A stretch of 64,000 nt of DNA from Nocardia panacis (GCF_003598715.1 NZ_QZFU01000045.1:62001-126000); one strand, 5' to 3'. Positions 8,817 through 18,258 are shown, counted from the stretch's first letter. Program-made: numbers and translations. The notes: generated by a model from the sequence alone, not told the origin.

Positions 8817-9785
8817 GTGTCCATCGCCGTTTCCGCGTCCATCGCGACCGACCACCTGATGCGTTTTCCAGGTCGATTCGCCGACGCTCTGCTTGCCGAC
8901 CAACTCGATCACGTATCCCTGAGCTTCCTCGTCGACGATCTGCAGATCCGGCGCGGCGGCGTCGCGGGCAATATCGCCTTCGCCATGGGCGTGCTCAATC
9001 GCGCCCCGCTGCTCGTCGGCGCGGTCGGCGCGGATTTCGCCGAATACCGCGCGTGGCTCGAGCGCCACGGCGTCGATTGCTCGGGTGTGCTGATCTCCGC
9101 CAAGGCGCACACCGCCCGCTTCGTGTGCACCACCGATGACGATATGGCCCAGATTGCCTCGTTCTATCCGGGCGCGATGAGCGAGGCCCGCGATATCGCC
9201 ATCGCCGATCTGGCCGAGGATCACGCGCTGGAGTTGCTGCTGGTCGGCGCGAACGATCCGGCGGCCATGCTGGCCCACACCGCACAGGCCCGCGCGCTCG
9301 GTATCCCGTTCGCGGCCGACCCGTCCCAGCAGCTGGCCCGCCTCGACGGCGAGCAGGTGCTGACCCTGATCGAGGGCGCCGCCTACCTGTTCACCAATAG
9401 GTACGAGTGGGCCCTGCTGCTGCAGAAGACGGGCCTGACCGAGGACGAGGTGGCCGCCAAGGTCGGTATCCGGGTCACCACGCTCGGCAAGGACGGCGTG
9501 CGCGTGGTGGATCGCGACGGCACGACCGTCGATGTGGGGGTGGTGCCGGAGAAGGAGCGGGTCGAGCCCACCGGCGTCGGCGACGCGTTCCGCGCGGGCT
9601 TCCTCACCGGCCACACCGCGGGGCTGAGCCTGGAGCGTTCGGCGCAGTTGGGTTCGCTCATCGCGGTCCTGGTGTTGGAGACCATGGGCACCCAGGAGTG
9701 GACGCTGAACAAGGACGAGGCCGTCGAGCGGCTCACTGCCGCCTACGGCGCGGATGCGGCGGCGGAGATCAAGCCGCTGCTCTGA
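8817..9785 (+). CDS. adoK: Adenosine kinase, PfkB family
   Basis: A 322-residue ribokinase-fold enzyme closely resembling the mycobacterial adenosine kinase (Rv2202c), which phosphorylates adenosine to AMP for purine salvage. The N-terminus IAVSASIATDHLMRFPGRF matches that family; RRGGVAGNIAFAMG is PfkB signature 1, and PTGVGDAFRAGF contains the catalytic base aspartate and anion hole of signature 2. I start at the GTG at 8817 because similarity begins there and GAAGGG lies upstream; the open frame before it contains the previous gene's terminator. A GAAA-loop terminator follows. Confidence 0.93.
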   Translation: MSIAVSASIATDHLMRFPGRFADALLADQLDHVSLSFLVDDLQIRRGGVAGNIAFAMGVLNRAPLLVGAVGADFAEYRAWLERHGVDCSGVLISAKAHTARFVCTTDDDMAQIASFYPGAMSEARDIAIADLAEDHALELLLVGANDPAAMLAHTAQARALGIPFAADPSQQLARLDGEQVLTLIEGAAYLFTNRYEWALLLQKTGLTEDEVAAKVGIRVTTLGKDGVRVVDRDGTTVDVGVVPEKERVEPTGVGDAFRAGFLTGHTAGLSLERSAQLGSLIAVLVLETMGTQEWTLNKDEAVERLTAAYGADAAAEIKPLL

Positions 9786-9798
9786 TCGCGGAGCTGAG

Positions 9799-9837
9799 GG
9801 TGCCCCTGAACCGAAAGGTTCAGGGGCACCGCTTTGT
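9799..9837 (+). terminator. adoK terminator with GAAA tetraloop
   Basis: A perfect 14-pair stem (9799-9812 with 9817-9830) closes a GAAA loop and is followed by GCTTTGTT. It sits between the convergent adoK and asnB genes and may serve both. Confidence 0.85.
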
Positions 9838-11781
9838 TCAGAGCGAGACCGGGTACGTGGGCTCCTTGATGTCCGGCTTGATCCGGTCCTCGACGAAGAT
9901 GCCGTGCCAGATCATGAACACCAGCAGCGTCCACAGCCTGCGGCTGTGATCGGCCCGCCCGGCCCGGTGCTCGTCGAGCATGGTTTTGACGGCCGCCTTG
10001 TGCAGCAGGTGATCGGTCTGGGATTCGGCGATCTGCTGCTGCGCCCAGTCGTAGAGTTCGCTGCCGCGCAGCCAATGCCGCAGCGGCACCGGGAAACCGA
10101 GTTTGGGTCGGTGCAGCACATGCGCCGGGATGATCGGCTCCAGCGCGCGCCGCAGCGCGTACTTGGTGGTGTCCCTGGTGAGTTTCTGGTCGACCGGGAG
10201 TTGTTCGGCGACCTTCAGCACCTCGGCGTCCAGGAACGGCACCCGCAGCTCCAGCGAGTTGGCCATGGTGACCTTGTCGGCCTTGACCAGGATGTCGCCG
10301 CGCAGCCAGGTGAACAGGTCCAGGTGCTGCATGCGGGCTGTCGGATCCCAGCCGCGCGATTCGGCGTAGATGGGGGCGGTGACGTCCTGGTGGGTCCACT
10401 CGGGGCGGAATTCCCGCAGCACCGAACGCAATTGGGCGTCGTTGAAATTGCGCGCGTTGCCGTAGTAGCGCTGTTCGAGCGACAGCGAACCCCGGTGCAG
10501 CAGACTCTTGCCCCTGGTGCCGTCGGGAATCCGCTCCGACAGCCGCCCCACCAGCTTGCGCAGCCCGCCGGGCAGATACTCGAATGGCTTGAGCGAGAGC
10601 GGTTCCCGGTAGATGGTGTACCCGCCGAACAATTCGTCGGCCCCCTCGCCCGACAGCACCACCTTGACGTGCTTGCGGGCCTCCTTGGCCACGAAGTACA
10701 GCGGGACCAGCGCGGGATCGGCCACCGGATCGTCGAGATACCAGACGATCTCGGGAATGGACTGCGCGAATTCGGTGGGGGAGACGATCTTGACGATATG
10801 TTCCGCGCCGATGGCCGCGGCCGTCTCGGCGGCCACATCGGCCTCCGAGTAGCCCGCCCGCTCGAAGGCGCTGGTGAAGGTGATGAGCTTGGGGTTGTGC
10901 CGGATGGCCAGCGCCGCCGTGGCGGTGGAGTCGATACCGCCGGACAGGAACGCCCCGACGGTGACATCGGCGCGCATATGTTTGGCGACCGAATCCTCCA
11001 GCGCGGCGGTGATCTCCCGAATGCGGGCGTCCACGGTGCCCGGTGCGAAGGCGCGCGCGGCGAAACGCGGGCGGAAGTAGCGCGAGATCTCCGGTGCGGC
11101 ACCGGGTTTCACCACCGCGCAGCTACCCGACTCGAGGCGGCGGATAGCGCGGTGCAGCGTCTCGGGCTCGGGCACGTACTGGAGCACCGTGTAGTGCTCC
11201 AGGGCGCGCGGGTCCAACTCGTCGGTGCGGCCGAGGGCGGGCAGCAGTTCGAGCAGACTCTTCTTCTCGCTGCCGAAGGCGGTGCCGCCCTGGCCGGTGG
11301 CCAGGAACAGCGGTTTGATGCCGAACGGATCGCGGGCCAGGAACAACTCGTGGGTCTCGGTATCCCAGATGGCGAAGGCGAACATGCCGCGCAACTTGCC
11401 CAGCACCTCTCGGCCCCAGTAGTGGAAGCCCGCGACGATGGCCTCACCGTCGCCTTCGGTGCGGAACAGCGAATCATCCGGATATTCGGCCCCGTGCGCG
11501 GCCGCCAACTCCGCGCGCAATTCGAGATAGTTGTAGATCTCGCCATTGAAGGTGAGCGCGTAGCGCTCCCGATTCTCCGGCGGACCCCACCGCAGCGGCT
11601 GGTGCGAATGTTCGATATCGATGATCGACAAGCGGTTGAACCCGAAGATCATGTGCTCGTCGTGCCAGGTCCCGCGCTCATCGGGGCCGCGGTGCCGCAC
11701 ACAGTGCAACGCGTGGTAAACCCGCGCCACGACGTCCTCGGTTGCCGCATCAGATGTCAGGAATCCGAGCAGTCCACACAC
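9838..11781 (-). CDS. asnB: Asparagine synthase (glutamine-hydrolysing)
   Basis: A 647-residue two-domain enzyme that makes asparagine from aspartate, ATP and glutamine ammonia. The N-terminal MCGLLGFL exposes Cys2 as the glutaminase nucleophile after Met removal. RLSIIDIEHSHQPL and FNGEIYNYLELR complete the amidotransferase part (about 1-220). The synthetase domain contains the PP-loop FLSGGIDSTATAAL near residue 270 and GEGADELFGGY near 390. It begins with GTG, with GAGG eleven bases ahead. Position matches Rv2201 beside ctaC. Confidence 0.95.
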   Translation of the reverse strand: MCGLLGFLTSDAATEDVVARVYHALHCVRHRGPDERGTWHDEHMIFGFNRLSIIDIEHSHQPLRWGPPENRERYALTFNGEIYNYLELRAELAAAHGAEYPDDSLFRTEGDGEAIVAGFHYWGREVLGKLRGMFAFAIWDTETHELFLARDPFGIKPLFLATGQGGTAFGSEKKSLLELLPALGRTDELDPRALEHYTVLQYVPEPETLHRAIRRLESGSCAVVKPGAAPEISRYFRPRFAARAFAPGTVDARIREITAALEDSVAKHMRADVTVGAFLSGGIDSTATAALAIRHNPKLITFTSAFERAGYSEADVAAETAAAIGAEHIVKIVSPTEFAQSIPEIVWYLDDPVADPALVPLYFVAKEARKHVKVVLSGEGADELFGGYTIYREPLSLKPFEYLPGGLRKLVGRLSERIPDGTRGKSLLHRGSLSLEQRYYGNARNFNDAQLRSVLREFRPEWTHQDVTAPIYAESRGWDPTARMQHLDLFTWLRGDILVKADKVTMANSLELRVPFLDAEVLKVAEQLPVDQKLTRDTTKYALRRALEPIIPAHVLHRPKLGFPVPLRHWLRGSELYDWAQQQIAESQTDHLLHKAAVKTMLDEHRAGRADHSRRLWTLLVFMIWHGIFVEDRIKPDIKEPTYPVSL

Positions 11782-12194
11782 GGCGTCGGCGACCTCGTTT
11801 CTGTCGTGCCCCCTAGGCGGGGCGAATCAATTGTCTTGCGGGGTGTGCTCATCGGCGGCAGCGCACGATACCCGTGCCTTGCCCGCGCGGTGCGGGGTCA
11901 CCGAAATGCCGTGTCCGAGTATGCCGCACGCGCGGCGCGCGTGCGCGGGCGGTGCGTCGTCCCAGGTGGCCGCCGACGGTGGGGTGTCGGGCCGCCGACG
12001 GCGGAGTGTCGTAGCCGACCCGACGCCAAAGATAACGCCGGTTTGGTCTACGCTGCGTAGTACTCAGGTCATTCTCAGTTGGCGCGTGTACGACGCGGCG
12101 TCGCCGAGAGGACCTGAAACGTGCTTGATTAGGTGTCGGCGGGCGTTCGCGGTCCGCCAGGCGCTTTTGTCGGAAGTGTGGCGACCAGGAAGGC
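11782..12194 (+). other. Divergent asnB/ctaC spacer
   Basis: This 413-base spacer holds the promoters of asnB and ctaC. No coding frame is supported. It contains a tandem pair of about 22 bases (11969-11990 and 11991-12011, a few mismatches). No clear operator was recognised. Confidence 0.45.
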
Positions 12195-13286
12195 GTGAGC
12201 GTGGCGCACAGGACGAGCGAAGAGATCGGGGCACGACCCGGCACGGGTCGGCGGGGCCGACTCCTGCGGCGGGCCGGGCTGGCGGTGTCCCTTGGGATCA
12301 CCGCGGTGCTCGTCTCGGGCTGCTCGATCGACAATGTATGGCTGCGATTCGGCTGGCCCTCCGGCGTCACCCCGCAGGCGACCAGGATGCGCGAGCTGTG
12401 GACCTGGTCGGTGCTGGCCGCGCTCGCCATGGGCGTGCTCGTCTGGGGCCTGACCTTCTGGACCATCGCCTTCCACCGCAAGAAGGCCGACTCGCCGGAA
12501 TTCCCCCGCCAGACCGGCTACAACGTGCCGCTGGAGCTGACCTACACCGCGATCCCGTTCGTGATCATCGCGGTGCTGTTCTACTTCACCGTCGTCGTGC
12601 AGAACTACGTGCACGAGAAGGTGGCCAACCCGGATGTGACGGTCGATGTCACCGCCTTCCAGTGGAACTGGAAGTTCGGCTACCGCGGTGTCGACTTCAA
12701 GGACGGCTACAGGTTCGACGGCATCGACAAAGAGAAGGAATCGGCCAACCAGGAGCAGCTCGAGAAGTACAAGGAGCGCACCGAGGACGGTCACCCGCAG
12801 CCGGGTCCGGTGCACGGCAAGCCGGAGAACGACATCCTCTCCTACCTGCACTACGACAAGGTGGAGACCGTCGGTTCCTCCACCGAGGTGCCGGTCCTGG
12901 TGCTGCCGACCAATAAGGTCATCGAGTTCCAGCTCGCCGCCGCCGACGTCATCCACGCGTTCTGGGTGCCGGAATTCCTGTTCAAGCGCGACGTGATGCC
13001 CAACCCGAAGGAAAACCACTCCGACAACACCTTCCAGATCACCAAGATCGAGAAGGAGGGCGCGTTCGTCGGTCGCTGCGCCGAGATGTGCGGCACCTTC
13101 CACTCGATGATGAACTTCGAGGTCCGCGCCGTCACCCCGGAGAAGTTCACCAAGTACCTCGAGGCACGCAAGTCGGGCAAGACCAACGCCCAGGCGCTCG
13201 CGGACATCAACGAGTCGCCCGTCGCCACGTCCACCAGGCCGTTCAACACCGACCGCACCCTCAAGACCGCGGCCGAGGCAAAGTAA
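12195..13286 (+). CDS. ctaC: Cytochrome c oxidase subunit II (lipoprotein)
   Basis: A 363-residue aa3-oxidase subunit that accepts electrons at the CuA site. A lipoprotein signal peptide ends in the lipobox VSGC near residue 43. Two transmembrane helices lie at about 70-95 and 115-140. The CuA domain contains the ligands in HAFWVPEF and CAEMCGTFHSMM. The long loop after the first cupredoxin strand is typical of actinobacterial supercomplex CtaC. Two GTG starts compete: 12195 and 12201; AGGAAGG is better spaced for 12201. ctaF follows 13 bases later, forming an operon. Confidence 0.95.
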   Translation: MSVAHRTSEEIGARPGTGRRGRLLRRAGLAVSLGITAVLVSGCSIDNVWLRFGWPSGVTPQATRMRELWTWSVLAALAMGVLVWGLTFWTIAFHRKKADSPEFPRQTGYNVPLELTYTAIPFVIIAVLFYFTVVVQNYVHEKVANPDVTVDVTAFQWNWKFGYRGVDFKDGYRFDGIDKEKESANQEQLEKYKERTEDGHPQPGPVHGKPENDILSYLHYDKVETVGSSTEVPVLVLPTNKVIEFQLAAADVIHAFWVPEFLFKRDVMPNPKENHSDNTFQITKIEKEGAFVGRCAEMCGTFHSMMNFEVRAVTPEKFTKYLEARKSGKTNAQALADINESPVATSTRPFNTDRTLKTAAEAK

Positions 13287-13299
13287 GGACCTCCATCCC

Positions 13300-13716
13300 A
13301 TGAAGATCGAAGCGCGGATTTTCGAACTGCTCACGGTGTTCTTCATCATCGTGGCGATCGTCTACGGCTTCTTCACCGGTCAGTCGCGCACCGGCGTCGA
13401 GTGGGCGGGCACCACGGCCATCGTGCTCACCGCCGGACTGTCGCTGATCATCGGCACCTACTTCCGATTCGTGGCCCGCAGGCTCGACCTGCGCCCGGAG
13501 GATTACGAGGACGCCGAGATCGTCGACGGCGCGGGTGATCTCGGCTTCTTCTCGCCGGGCAGCTTCTGGCCGATCACCCTGGCCGCCGCCGGTGCGGTGA
13601 CGGCCCTGGGTCTGGCCTTCTTCCAGTTCTGGCTGATCGGTGTCGGCGTGCTGTGCGTGCTCGCCGCCGCGGGCGGTCTCGTCTTCGAGTATCACCTCGG
13701 CCCGGAGAAGCACTGA
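13300..13716 (+). CDS. ctaF: Cytochrome c oxidase subunit IV
   Basis: A 138-residue membrane protein with four hydrophobic segments: about 8-25, 36-52, 85-105 and 108-128. This is the small actinobacterial oxidase subunit found immediately after ctaC (Rv2199c in M. tuberculosis), part of the bc1-aa3 supercomplex. The ATG follows AAGGACC. Its 3' end, including the stop codon, has been copied downstream as short tandem repeats before a terminator. Confidence 0.93.
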   Translation: MKIEARIFELLTVFFIIVAIVYGFFTGQSRTGVEWAGTTAIVLTAGLSLIIGTYFRFVARRLDLRPEDYEDAEIVDGAGDLGFFSPGSFWPITLAAAGAVTALGLAFFQFWLIGVGVLCVLAAAGGLVFEYHLGPEKH

Positions 13717-13780
13717 GCCATCGGCTCGAACGAAGCACTGAGCCGCAGGCTCCGAGAGAGCATTGAGCCGTAGTTCCAGA
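13707..13780 (+). repeat. Tandem copies of the ctaF stop-codon region
   Basis: Three imperfect units of about 25 bases begin GAAGCACTGAGCC (13707, 13732) or GAGCATTGAGCC (13758). The first contains the ctaF stop codon, so the repeat grew from the gene's 3' end. Units one and two each contain GAGCC-N3-GGCTC, a small hairpin. Confidence 0.75.
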
Positions 13781-13811
13781 GCGCCCCACCGGAATCCCGG
13801 TGGGGCGCTCT
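13778..13811 (+). terminator. ctaC-ctaF terminator hairpin
   Basis: A perfect 15-pair stem (13778-13792 with 13797-13811) around a four-base loop, ending AGCGCTCT-like on the 3' side. The T run is weak. Confidence 0.7.
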
Positions 13812-13952
13812 GCTATGGGTGGCCGATGTCAAGGGCGCTGTCGGCGCGGCGGCGGGCATCCGCGCAGCTCACCACGCTCGGATTCGGATGCCGAAAGATA
13901 GCCACCGGATTCGGCTACGCGTGGCGCGCCCCACTGTGGTTGGATTTCCGCC

Positions 13953-15230
13953 ATGAGCACGCCGCGCACCGTCGCCGCCGAAGAGTATCTACCCCGCGAC
14001 ACTGCGGATGTTGTTCGCACCGTGCGGGATTCGCGGGTCCGCGCGGGTCGGCTCACGGTGGTCGGCGGCGACCCGGTCGACGAGGGCTTCGCGCTACCCG
14101 ATCAGCGCGCCGTGGTCTCGCTGCGCCGAATGAATCAGGTCCTCGATATCAACCTGGGGCGCAAGACCGTTCGCGTGCAGGCGGGCGCGAAACTCTCCGA
14201 TATCGACCGCAGGCTCGGCGCGCACGGCCTCGGCCTGCCCATCGTCGGCGACCACCGCGATATCACCGCGGGCGGCTTCGCCTCGGTCGGCGGCGTCAGC
14301 ACGGCCTCGCACAAGTATGGCCTGTTCACCGATCAGGTGGTCGATCTGGAATACGTCGACACCGACGGCCGGATCGGCACCTGCGGCCGCGACCACCACA
14401 CCGAGCGCTTCCATCGCATCCTCGGCGCGAGCGGGCGCGCGGGCATCATCACCGCGCTCACCCTCGACGCGGTGGAGGTCGACAAGGAGCACACCTGGCT
14501 CACCACCGACGCGCACCGCTTCCTGGACTTCGACTCCTTCGTCGAACACGCCTACCTGCACATCACCCGGCCCGGTGGGGCGGCGCTGCAGGTGGGGCGC
14601 TGGGTGGACACCGCCCCGCTCAAGGTGGCGCGCCCGGTCGGCACCGGCAATATCCAGCTCGGCACGGTGCGCTTCGGCCAGTGGTCGAGTCTGTTCCCGA
14701 CCACGCCGACGCGCGGTCTGCGGGCCAGGCGCGAGGCGGGCACCCGAACCCGAAAGTCGCTGGGCGCCATCGCTTCCGCCGCGGGTGGCCGCGCCGGTAT
14801 GCCGGTCCGCAACGCGGCGGCGGCGGCGCTGATGTTCGCACCCAAGGTGCTCACCCTGCGCGACGCCGAGTACCTGGCCGACACCCAGCTCAGCTCCTCC
14901 GAGCGCGGCCCGGCCTACCGCGTCGGCATCTTCGCGCCCGTCACGAGCTACACCTCGGTCTTCTACCGCCTGCACGACCTGTTCGCCGGGCATCGGGAGC
15001 GCACCGGCTGCTTCACCGTCATCTCCGCCATGACCTACGGGGTGCGCTCGCCGTATCTGCGGGACGAGGCCACCGCGCGCGGCATCCCCGGCGCGGAGCA
15101 CGGCCTGATCACCTTCACCTGCCGGCTGCGGCCCTCGGCGCTGCCGTCGGAGTTGTTGCGCGACATCGTGTCCGGGATCGATGAGATCTGCCGCTCCGAG
15201 CACGCCATGCGGTACGAGTCGGGCGAATAG
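13953..15230 (+). CDS. FAD-binding oxidoreductase (PCMH/VAO family)
   Basis: A 425-residue protein with an N-terminal PCMH-type FAD domain. Visible features are RRMNQVLDINLGRKTVRVQAG, the pyrophosphate-binding DITAGGFASVGGVSTASHKYGL at about residues 105-126 and ASGRAGIITALTLD near 160. This order is that of the vanillyl-alcohol oxidase superfamily (D-lactate dehydrogenase, cytokinin oxidase, sterol reductase types). The C-terminal substrate domain does not point to one substrate. It is not part of the conserved mycobacterial block and opens the accessory stretch. Confidence 0.8.
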   Translation: MSTPRTVAAEEYLPRDTADVVRTVRDSRVRAGRLTVVGGDPVDEGFALPDQRAVVSLRRMNQVLDINLGRKTVRVQAGAKLSDIDRRLGAHGLGLPIVGDHRDITAGGFASVGGVSTASHKYGLFTDQVVDLEYVDTDGRIGTCGRDHHTERFHRILGASGRAGIITALTLDAVEVDKEHTWLTTDAHRFLDFDSFVEHAYLHITRPGGAALQVGRWVDTAPLKVARPVGTGNIQLGTVRFGQWSSLFPTTPTRGLRARREAGTRTRKSLGAIASAAGGRAGMPVRNAAAAALMFAPKVLTLRDAEYLADTQLSSSERGPAYRVGIFAPVTSYTSVFYRLHDLFAGHRERTGCFTVISAMTYGVRSPYLRDEATARGIPGAEHGLITFTCRLRPSALPSELLRDIVSGIDEICRSEHAMRYESGE

Positions 15231-15300
15231 CGCCGTCGGGGCGGTCCGCGCCGTCGACTGTCCGGCGCGGGCCGTACCAAGCCGAACGGCGGGTTCGCCG

Positions 15301-15765
15301 CTACTGGGTGGCGCGGGTCAGGCGCAGGACCGGGATCGTCCGATCGGTCTTCTGCTCGTACCCGAAGTATCGGGGCACCGCCGTGCCCATCTTCTGCCAG
15401 GCCCGTTCGCGCGCCTCGCCCTCGAGTTGCTCGACATTCACTCGGAATTTCTCGCCGCCGAACTCGACCCACACGCGGTCCGGATGCGCGGCGACATTGT
15501 TGTACCAGGCCGGGTTCTTGACCGCCCCGGCGTAGGAGGCGGCGACAAGCCAGCCATCCCCATCCGCGACCCTGCTGATCGTCACGTGGCGCTCCTGGCC
15601 GGATTGCGCGCCGATCGTGGTCAGATACAGCAGGTCCATACCCTGGAAGCGATCGCCCTGCCAGCGGTGCAGACGTTGCATGCCGCGCATCATCAGGTGG
15701 GTCAGCGGATTGGACGGCATCGGACGGCCGCCGCGCGTCCCGTTCGGGATCTTGTGGAAGCTCAT
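15301..15765 (-). CDS. Nitroreductase-family deazaflavin (F420)-dependent oxidoreductase
   Basis: A 154-residue split-beta-barrel protein of the Ddn/FDR family. The family segments LLYLTTIGAQSGQERHVTI, DGWLVAASYAGAVKNPAWYNNVAAHPD and VEFGGEKFRVN are all present; these form the F420 site in characterised members. I use the ATG at 15765, which has AAAGGA nine bases upstream, although the frame extends further. The C-terminus includes the RYFGYEQKTDRTIPVLRL seen in these proteins. It is divergent from nothing obvious and may be cotranscribed with the TetR gene upstream (205-base gap). Substrate unknown. Confidence 0.85.
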   Translation of the reverse strand: MSFHKIPNGTRGGRPMPSNPLTHLMMRGMQRLHRWQGDRFQGMDLLYLTTIGAQSGQERHVTISRVADGDGWLVAASYAGAVKNPAWYNNVAAHPDRVWVEFGGEKFRVNVEQLEGEARERAWQKMGTAVPRYFGYEQKTDRTIPVLRLTRATQ

Positions 15766-15970
15766 GGCCGATCCTTTCTCGATGGGGGACCGTGATCCAT
15801 CCAGCATCGCACCGGATCGGTGGATGCGCCGCTTGCAGTGCGCGTGCCGCGGCGCGGGCGGGCAGCGGATTCTGCACGCCCGCATCGAGATCCATGACGT
15901 GGAGAGGGTGGCGAAGGTGACCGGCGGTGGTCCTTGTCACCCGCGCTTGTTTTCCTACCCGAAGTAGCGT

Positions 15971-16525
15971 CTAACTTCGGGTGAGATCGAGCAGGTAGCC
16001 GGTGATTCGTTCGATCTCGGCGGGGGAGTGTTCCGAACCCCAAGCGGCCGAGCAGCTGATCCCGTCGGCGGCGGCCACGACGACGCTGTAGACCCGCTCG
16101 GGCAACCCGTCGGCGGCCAGGCGCTCGTCCCACCACGTCGCGTCCGCGCGGGCCAGTTCCAACACCGCGGGTTCGGTGCTGAGCAGCGATACCAGTGCGG
16201 AGAAATCGCGGGCCTCCCCGGCGAGGGCGGCCGGGTTCATTCGAGTGCGCACATACGCGCGGACGAATCGGCCCGCCTCCTGATCGTGCGGATCGACATT
16301 GTTGGCGACCTCTTCGCGGAAGCCTTCGAGTAGATCGTTCGCCAGGGCGCGGAACAGTTCGTCCTTGGAGGTGAAATGGTATTTCAGCCCGCCCTTGGAG
16401 ACGCCCGCCGTGCGGGCGATCAAATCCAGCGAGGCGGCGGGGCCGAGCTTGCGGATGGTGGTCGCCGCGGCATCGAGCACTTGGCGGCGGGTGTCCAGCG
16501 CGCTGCGGCCATTCACGCGGCCCAT
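15971..16525 (-). CDS. TetR-family transcriptional regulator
   Basis: A 184-residue repressor with the N-terminal helix-turn-helix at about 15-60, including SLDLIARTAGVSKGGLKYHF and SKDELFRALAND. The C-terminal ligand domain resembles the TetR_C group with conserved WWDERLA and SAAWGSE. GGGAGA six bases ahead fixes the ATG. It is divergently placed from the MFS exporter, and a 28-base palindrome lies between the two starts over the exporter promoter, so it very likely represses the exporter and perhaps itself. Confidence 0.92.
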   Translation of the reverse strand: MGRVNGRSALDTRRQVLDAAATTIRKLGPAASLDLIARTAGVSKGGLKYHFTSKDELFRALANDLLEGFREEVANNVDPHDQEAGRFVRAYVRTRMNPAALAGEARDFSALVSLLSTEPAVLELARADATWWDERLAADGLPERVYSVVVAAADGISCSAAWGSEHSPAEIERITGYLLDLTRS

Positions 16526-16564
16526 ATCTCGTCTCCCTGGGTTTCGAGGTGATCGGTGTCCATC

Positions 16565-16619
16565 TTGACAGCTTTATCGATTTGCCAAACTATACCGCCC
16601 GGGCGGTACAGTTTCTGGT
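16565..16619 (+). promoter_or_regulatory. TetR operator and MFS exporter promoter
   Basis: A near-perfect 28-base palindrome spans 16587-16614 (one mismatched pair), with core TACCGCCCGGGCGGTA at 16593-16608. TTGACA at 16565-16570 is a consensus -35; an AT-rich -10 around 16588-16594 falls inside the palindrome, so repressor binding would block polymerase. The ATG at 16620 has no clear ribosome site. Confidence 0.85.
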
Positions 16620-18140
16620 ATGTCCAAACCAGTCGTCTCGGCCCGCCTCGACCGACCACCCCTCTCGGCCGCGCGCCGCTGGGCCGCCCTAGGTGTCCTC
16701 GTCCTGTCCGTTCTGCTGCTCGCGGTGGACGGCACAGTGCTCTACCTGGCCGTCCCCGCGCTCACCGCCGACCTCGGGCCGACCGCCACCCAGATCCTGT
16801 GGATCGGCGACATCTACTCGCTGGCACTGGCCGGACTGCTGGTCGTGATGGGCAACCTGTCCGACCGGCTCGGACGAAAGCGGTTGCTGCTCATCGGATC
16901 CGGAGCCTTCGGCCTGGCCTCACTGCTCGCGGCCTTCGCCAGTTCCGGTGCCGTGCTCATCGTGGCGCGACTGCTGCTCGGCATCGCCGGGGCGACCATC
17001 ATGCCCGCGACGCTGTCCATCATTCGGGACATGTTCCGCGAGCAGGCCGAACGCACCCGCGCCATCGCCATCTGGTCCGCCGCCTCCGCGGGAGGCGCGG
17101 CCCTGGGACCGGTGATCGGCGGCGCGCTGCTCAACCACTTCTGGTGGGGCTCGGTCTTTCTCATCAACTTCCCCATCACGCTGCTGCTGATCGGCGCGGG
17201 CGCGGTGCTGCTACCCGAATCACGCGACCCCGAACCCGGCCGCTTCGACCTGATCTCGGCCGTGCTGTCCCTCGGCGCCATCATCCCCGTGGTCTGGGCG
17301 GTCAAACGCGCGGTCACCGCCGGATTCGATCTCGGCGTCGCCTTCGCCTTCGCGCTCGGCCTCGGCATCGGATGGTTGTTCGTCCGACGACAGACACGAC
17401 TGACCAACCCGCTGCTCGATGTCGAATTGTTCCGGCAGCGCGCGTTCTCCGGCGCGATCCTGTCGAACTTCGCCTCGGTCTTCGCGCTCACCGGAATGCT
17501 GTTCTTCTTCTCCCAGTACCTACAGCTCGCGCGCGGATTCACCCCCTTGCAGGCCGGTCTCTCCGAACTACCGGCCACCGTGGGCGGACTCGGGGGCATC
17601 GCCCTGATCGGCTTGTTGATGACCCGCCTGGGACCCGGCCGCACCACCGCCGTCGCCCTGGCCACCAGCGCCATCGGCCTGGCCCTGGTCTCCCTCGCCG
17701 AAGGCGCGGAACACTTCATCTGGCTGGCCCTGGCCATCACCTGCGTCGGCCTCGGCGTCGGCATCGTCCAAACCGTCACCAACGACTCGGTGGTCTCGGC
17801 CGTCTCCCCGAACAAGGCGGGCACCGCCGCCGCGACCTCCGAAACCGCCTACGAACTCGGTATGGCCTTCGGCGTCGCCCTTCTCGGCTCCGTCGTCACC
17901 GCCTTCTACCGCGCGTCCGTCCCCATCCCCGCCGACCTCCCCCAAACCCACCAATCCGCCCTCTACGACTCTCTAGCCGCCGCCCTGCACACCCTCACCC
18001 CCGACTCCCCGGCCGCCGAAGCGGCCCGCACCGCCTTCACCACCGCCATGCAATCCACCGCCCTGATAGCCGCCGCTATCACGGCCATCGCCGCGGTAAT
18101 CGCCTGGCTCACCATCCCGTCACCCAGACCCCAACCCTGA
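16620..18140 (+). CDS. MFS multidrug exporter, DHA2 (14-helix) family
   Basis: A 506-residue proton-driven exporter of the EmrB/QacA type. The first helix ends with the DHA2 motif LLAVDGTVLYLAVPAL, the loop 2-3 motif GNLSDRLGRKRLLLIG is present near residue 77, and motif C appears as GPVIGGALL near 165. About fourteen hydrophobic segments are spread along the chain. Its regulator and operator lie immediately upstream, as for QacA/QacR-type pairs. Probable role is export of lipophilic cations, dyes or antibiotics; the actual substrate is not readable from sequence. Confidence 0.9.
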   Translation: MSKPVVSARLDRPPLSAARRWAALGVLVLSVLLLAVDGTVLYLAVPALTADLGPTATQILWIGDIYSLALAGLLVVMGNLSDRLGRKRLLLIGSGAFGLASLLAAFASSGAVLIVARLLLGIAGATIMPATLSIIRDMFREQAERTRAIAIWSAASAGGAALGPVIGGALLNHFWWGSVFLINFPITLLLIGAGAVLLPESRDPEPGRFDLISAVLSLGAIIPVVWAVKRAVTAGFDLGVAFAFALGLGIGWLFVRRQTRLTNPLLDVELFRQRAFSGAILSNFASVFALTGMLFFFSQYLQLARGFTPLQAGLSELPATVGGLGGIALIGLLMTRLGPGRTTAVALATSAIGLALVSLAEGAEHFIWLALAITCVGLGVGIVQTVTNDSVVSAVSPNKAGTAAATSETAYELGMAFGVALLGSVVTAFYRASVPIPADLPQTHQSALYDSLAAALHTLTPDSPAAEAARTAFTTAMQSTALIAAAITAIAAVIAWLTIPSPRPQP

Positions 18141-18218
18141 AATCCCCACCGGCCCATGCGATTGCGCTCCGCAATCACCTGGGCCGCTGGTCCGCGAGTG
18201 TGTGTGGCACGCACCGGG

Positions 18219-18224
18219 TACAGT
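18219..18224 (+). promoter_or_regulatory. Possible -10 box of the DUF262 operon
   Basis: TACAGT lies 34 bases before the ATG at 18259, leaving a short leader that contains GGGGAGG. No good -35 was found. Confidence 0.3.
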
Positions 18225-18258
18225 CCAGTCGGGCAGTCCATGACGAGCGGGGAGGCGG

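Noticed and set aside
11969..12011. Tandem 22-base pair as an operator for asnB or ctaC
   Set aside because: It is a direct repeat with GC-rich simple composition, not a palindrome, and stands far from either start.
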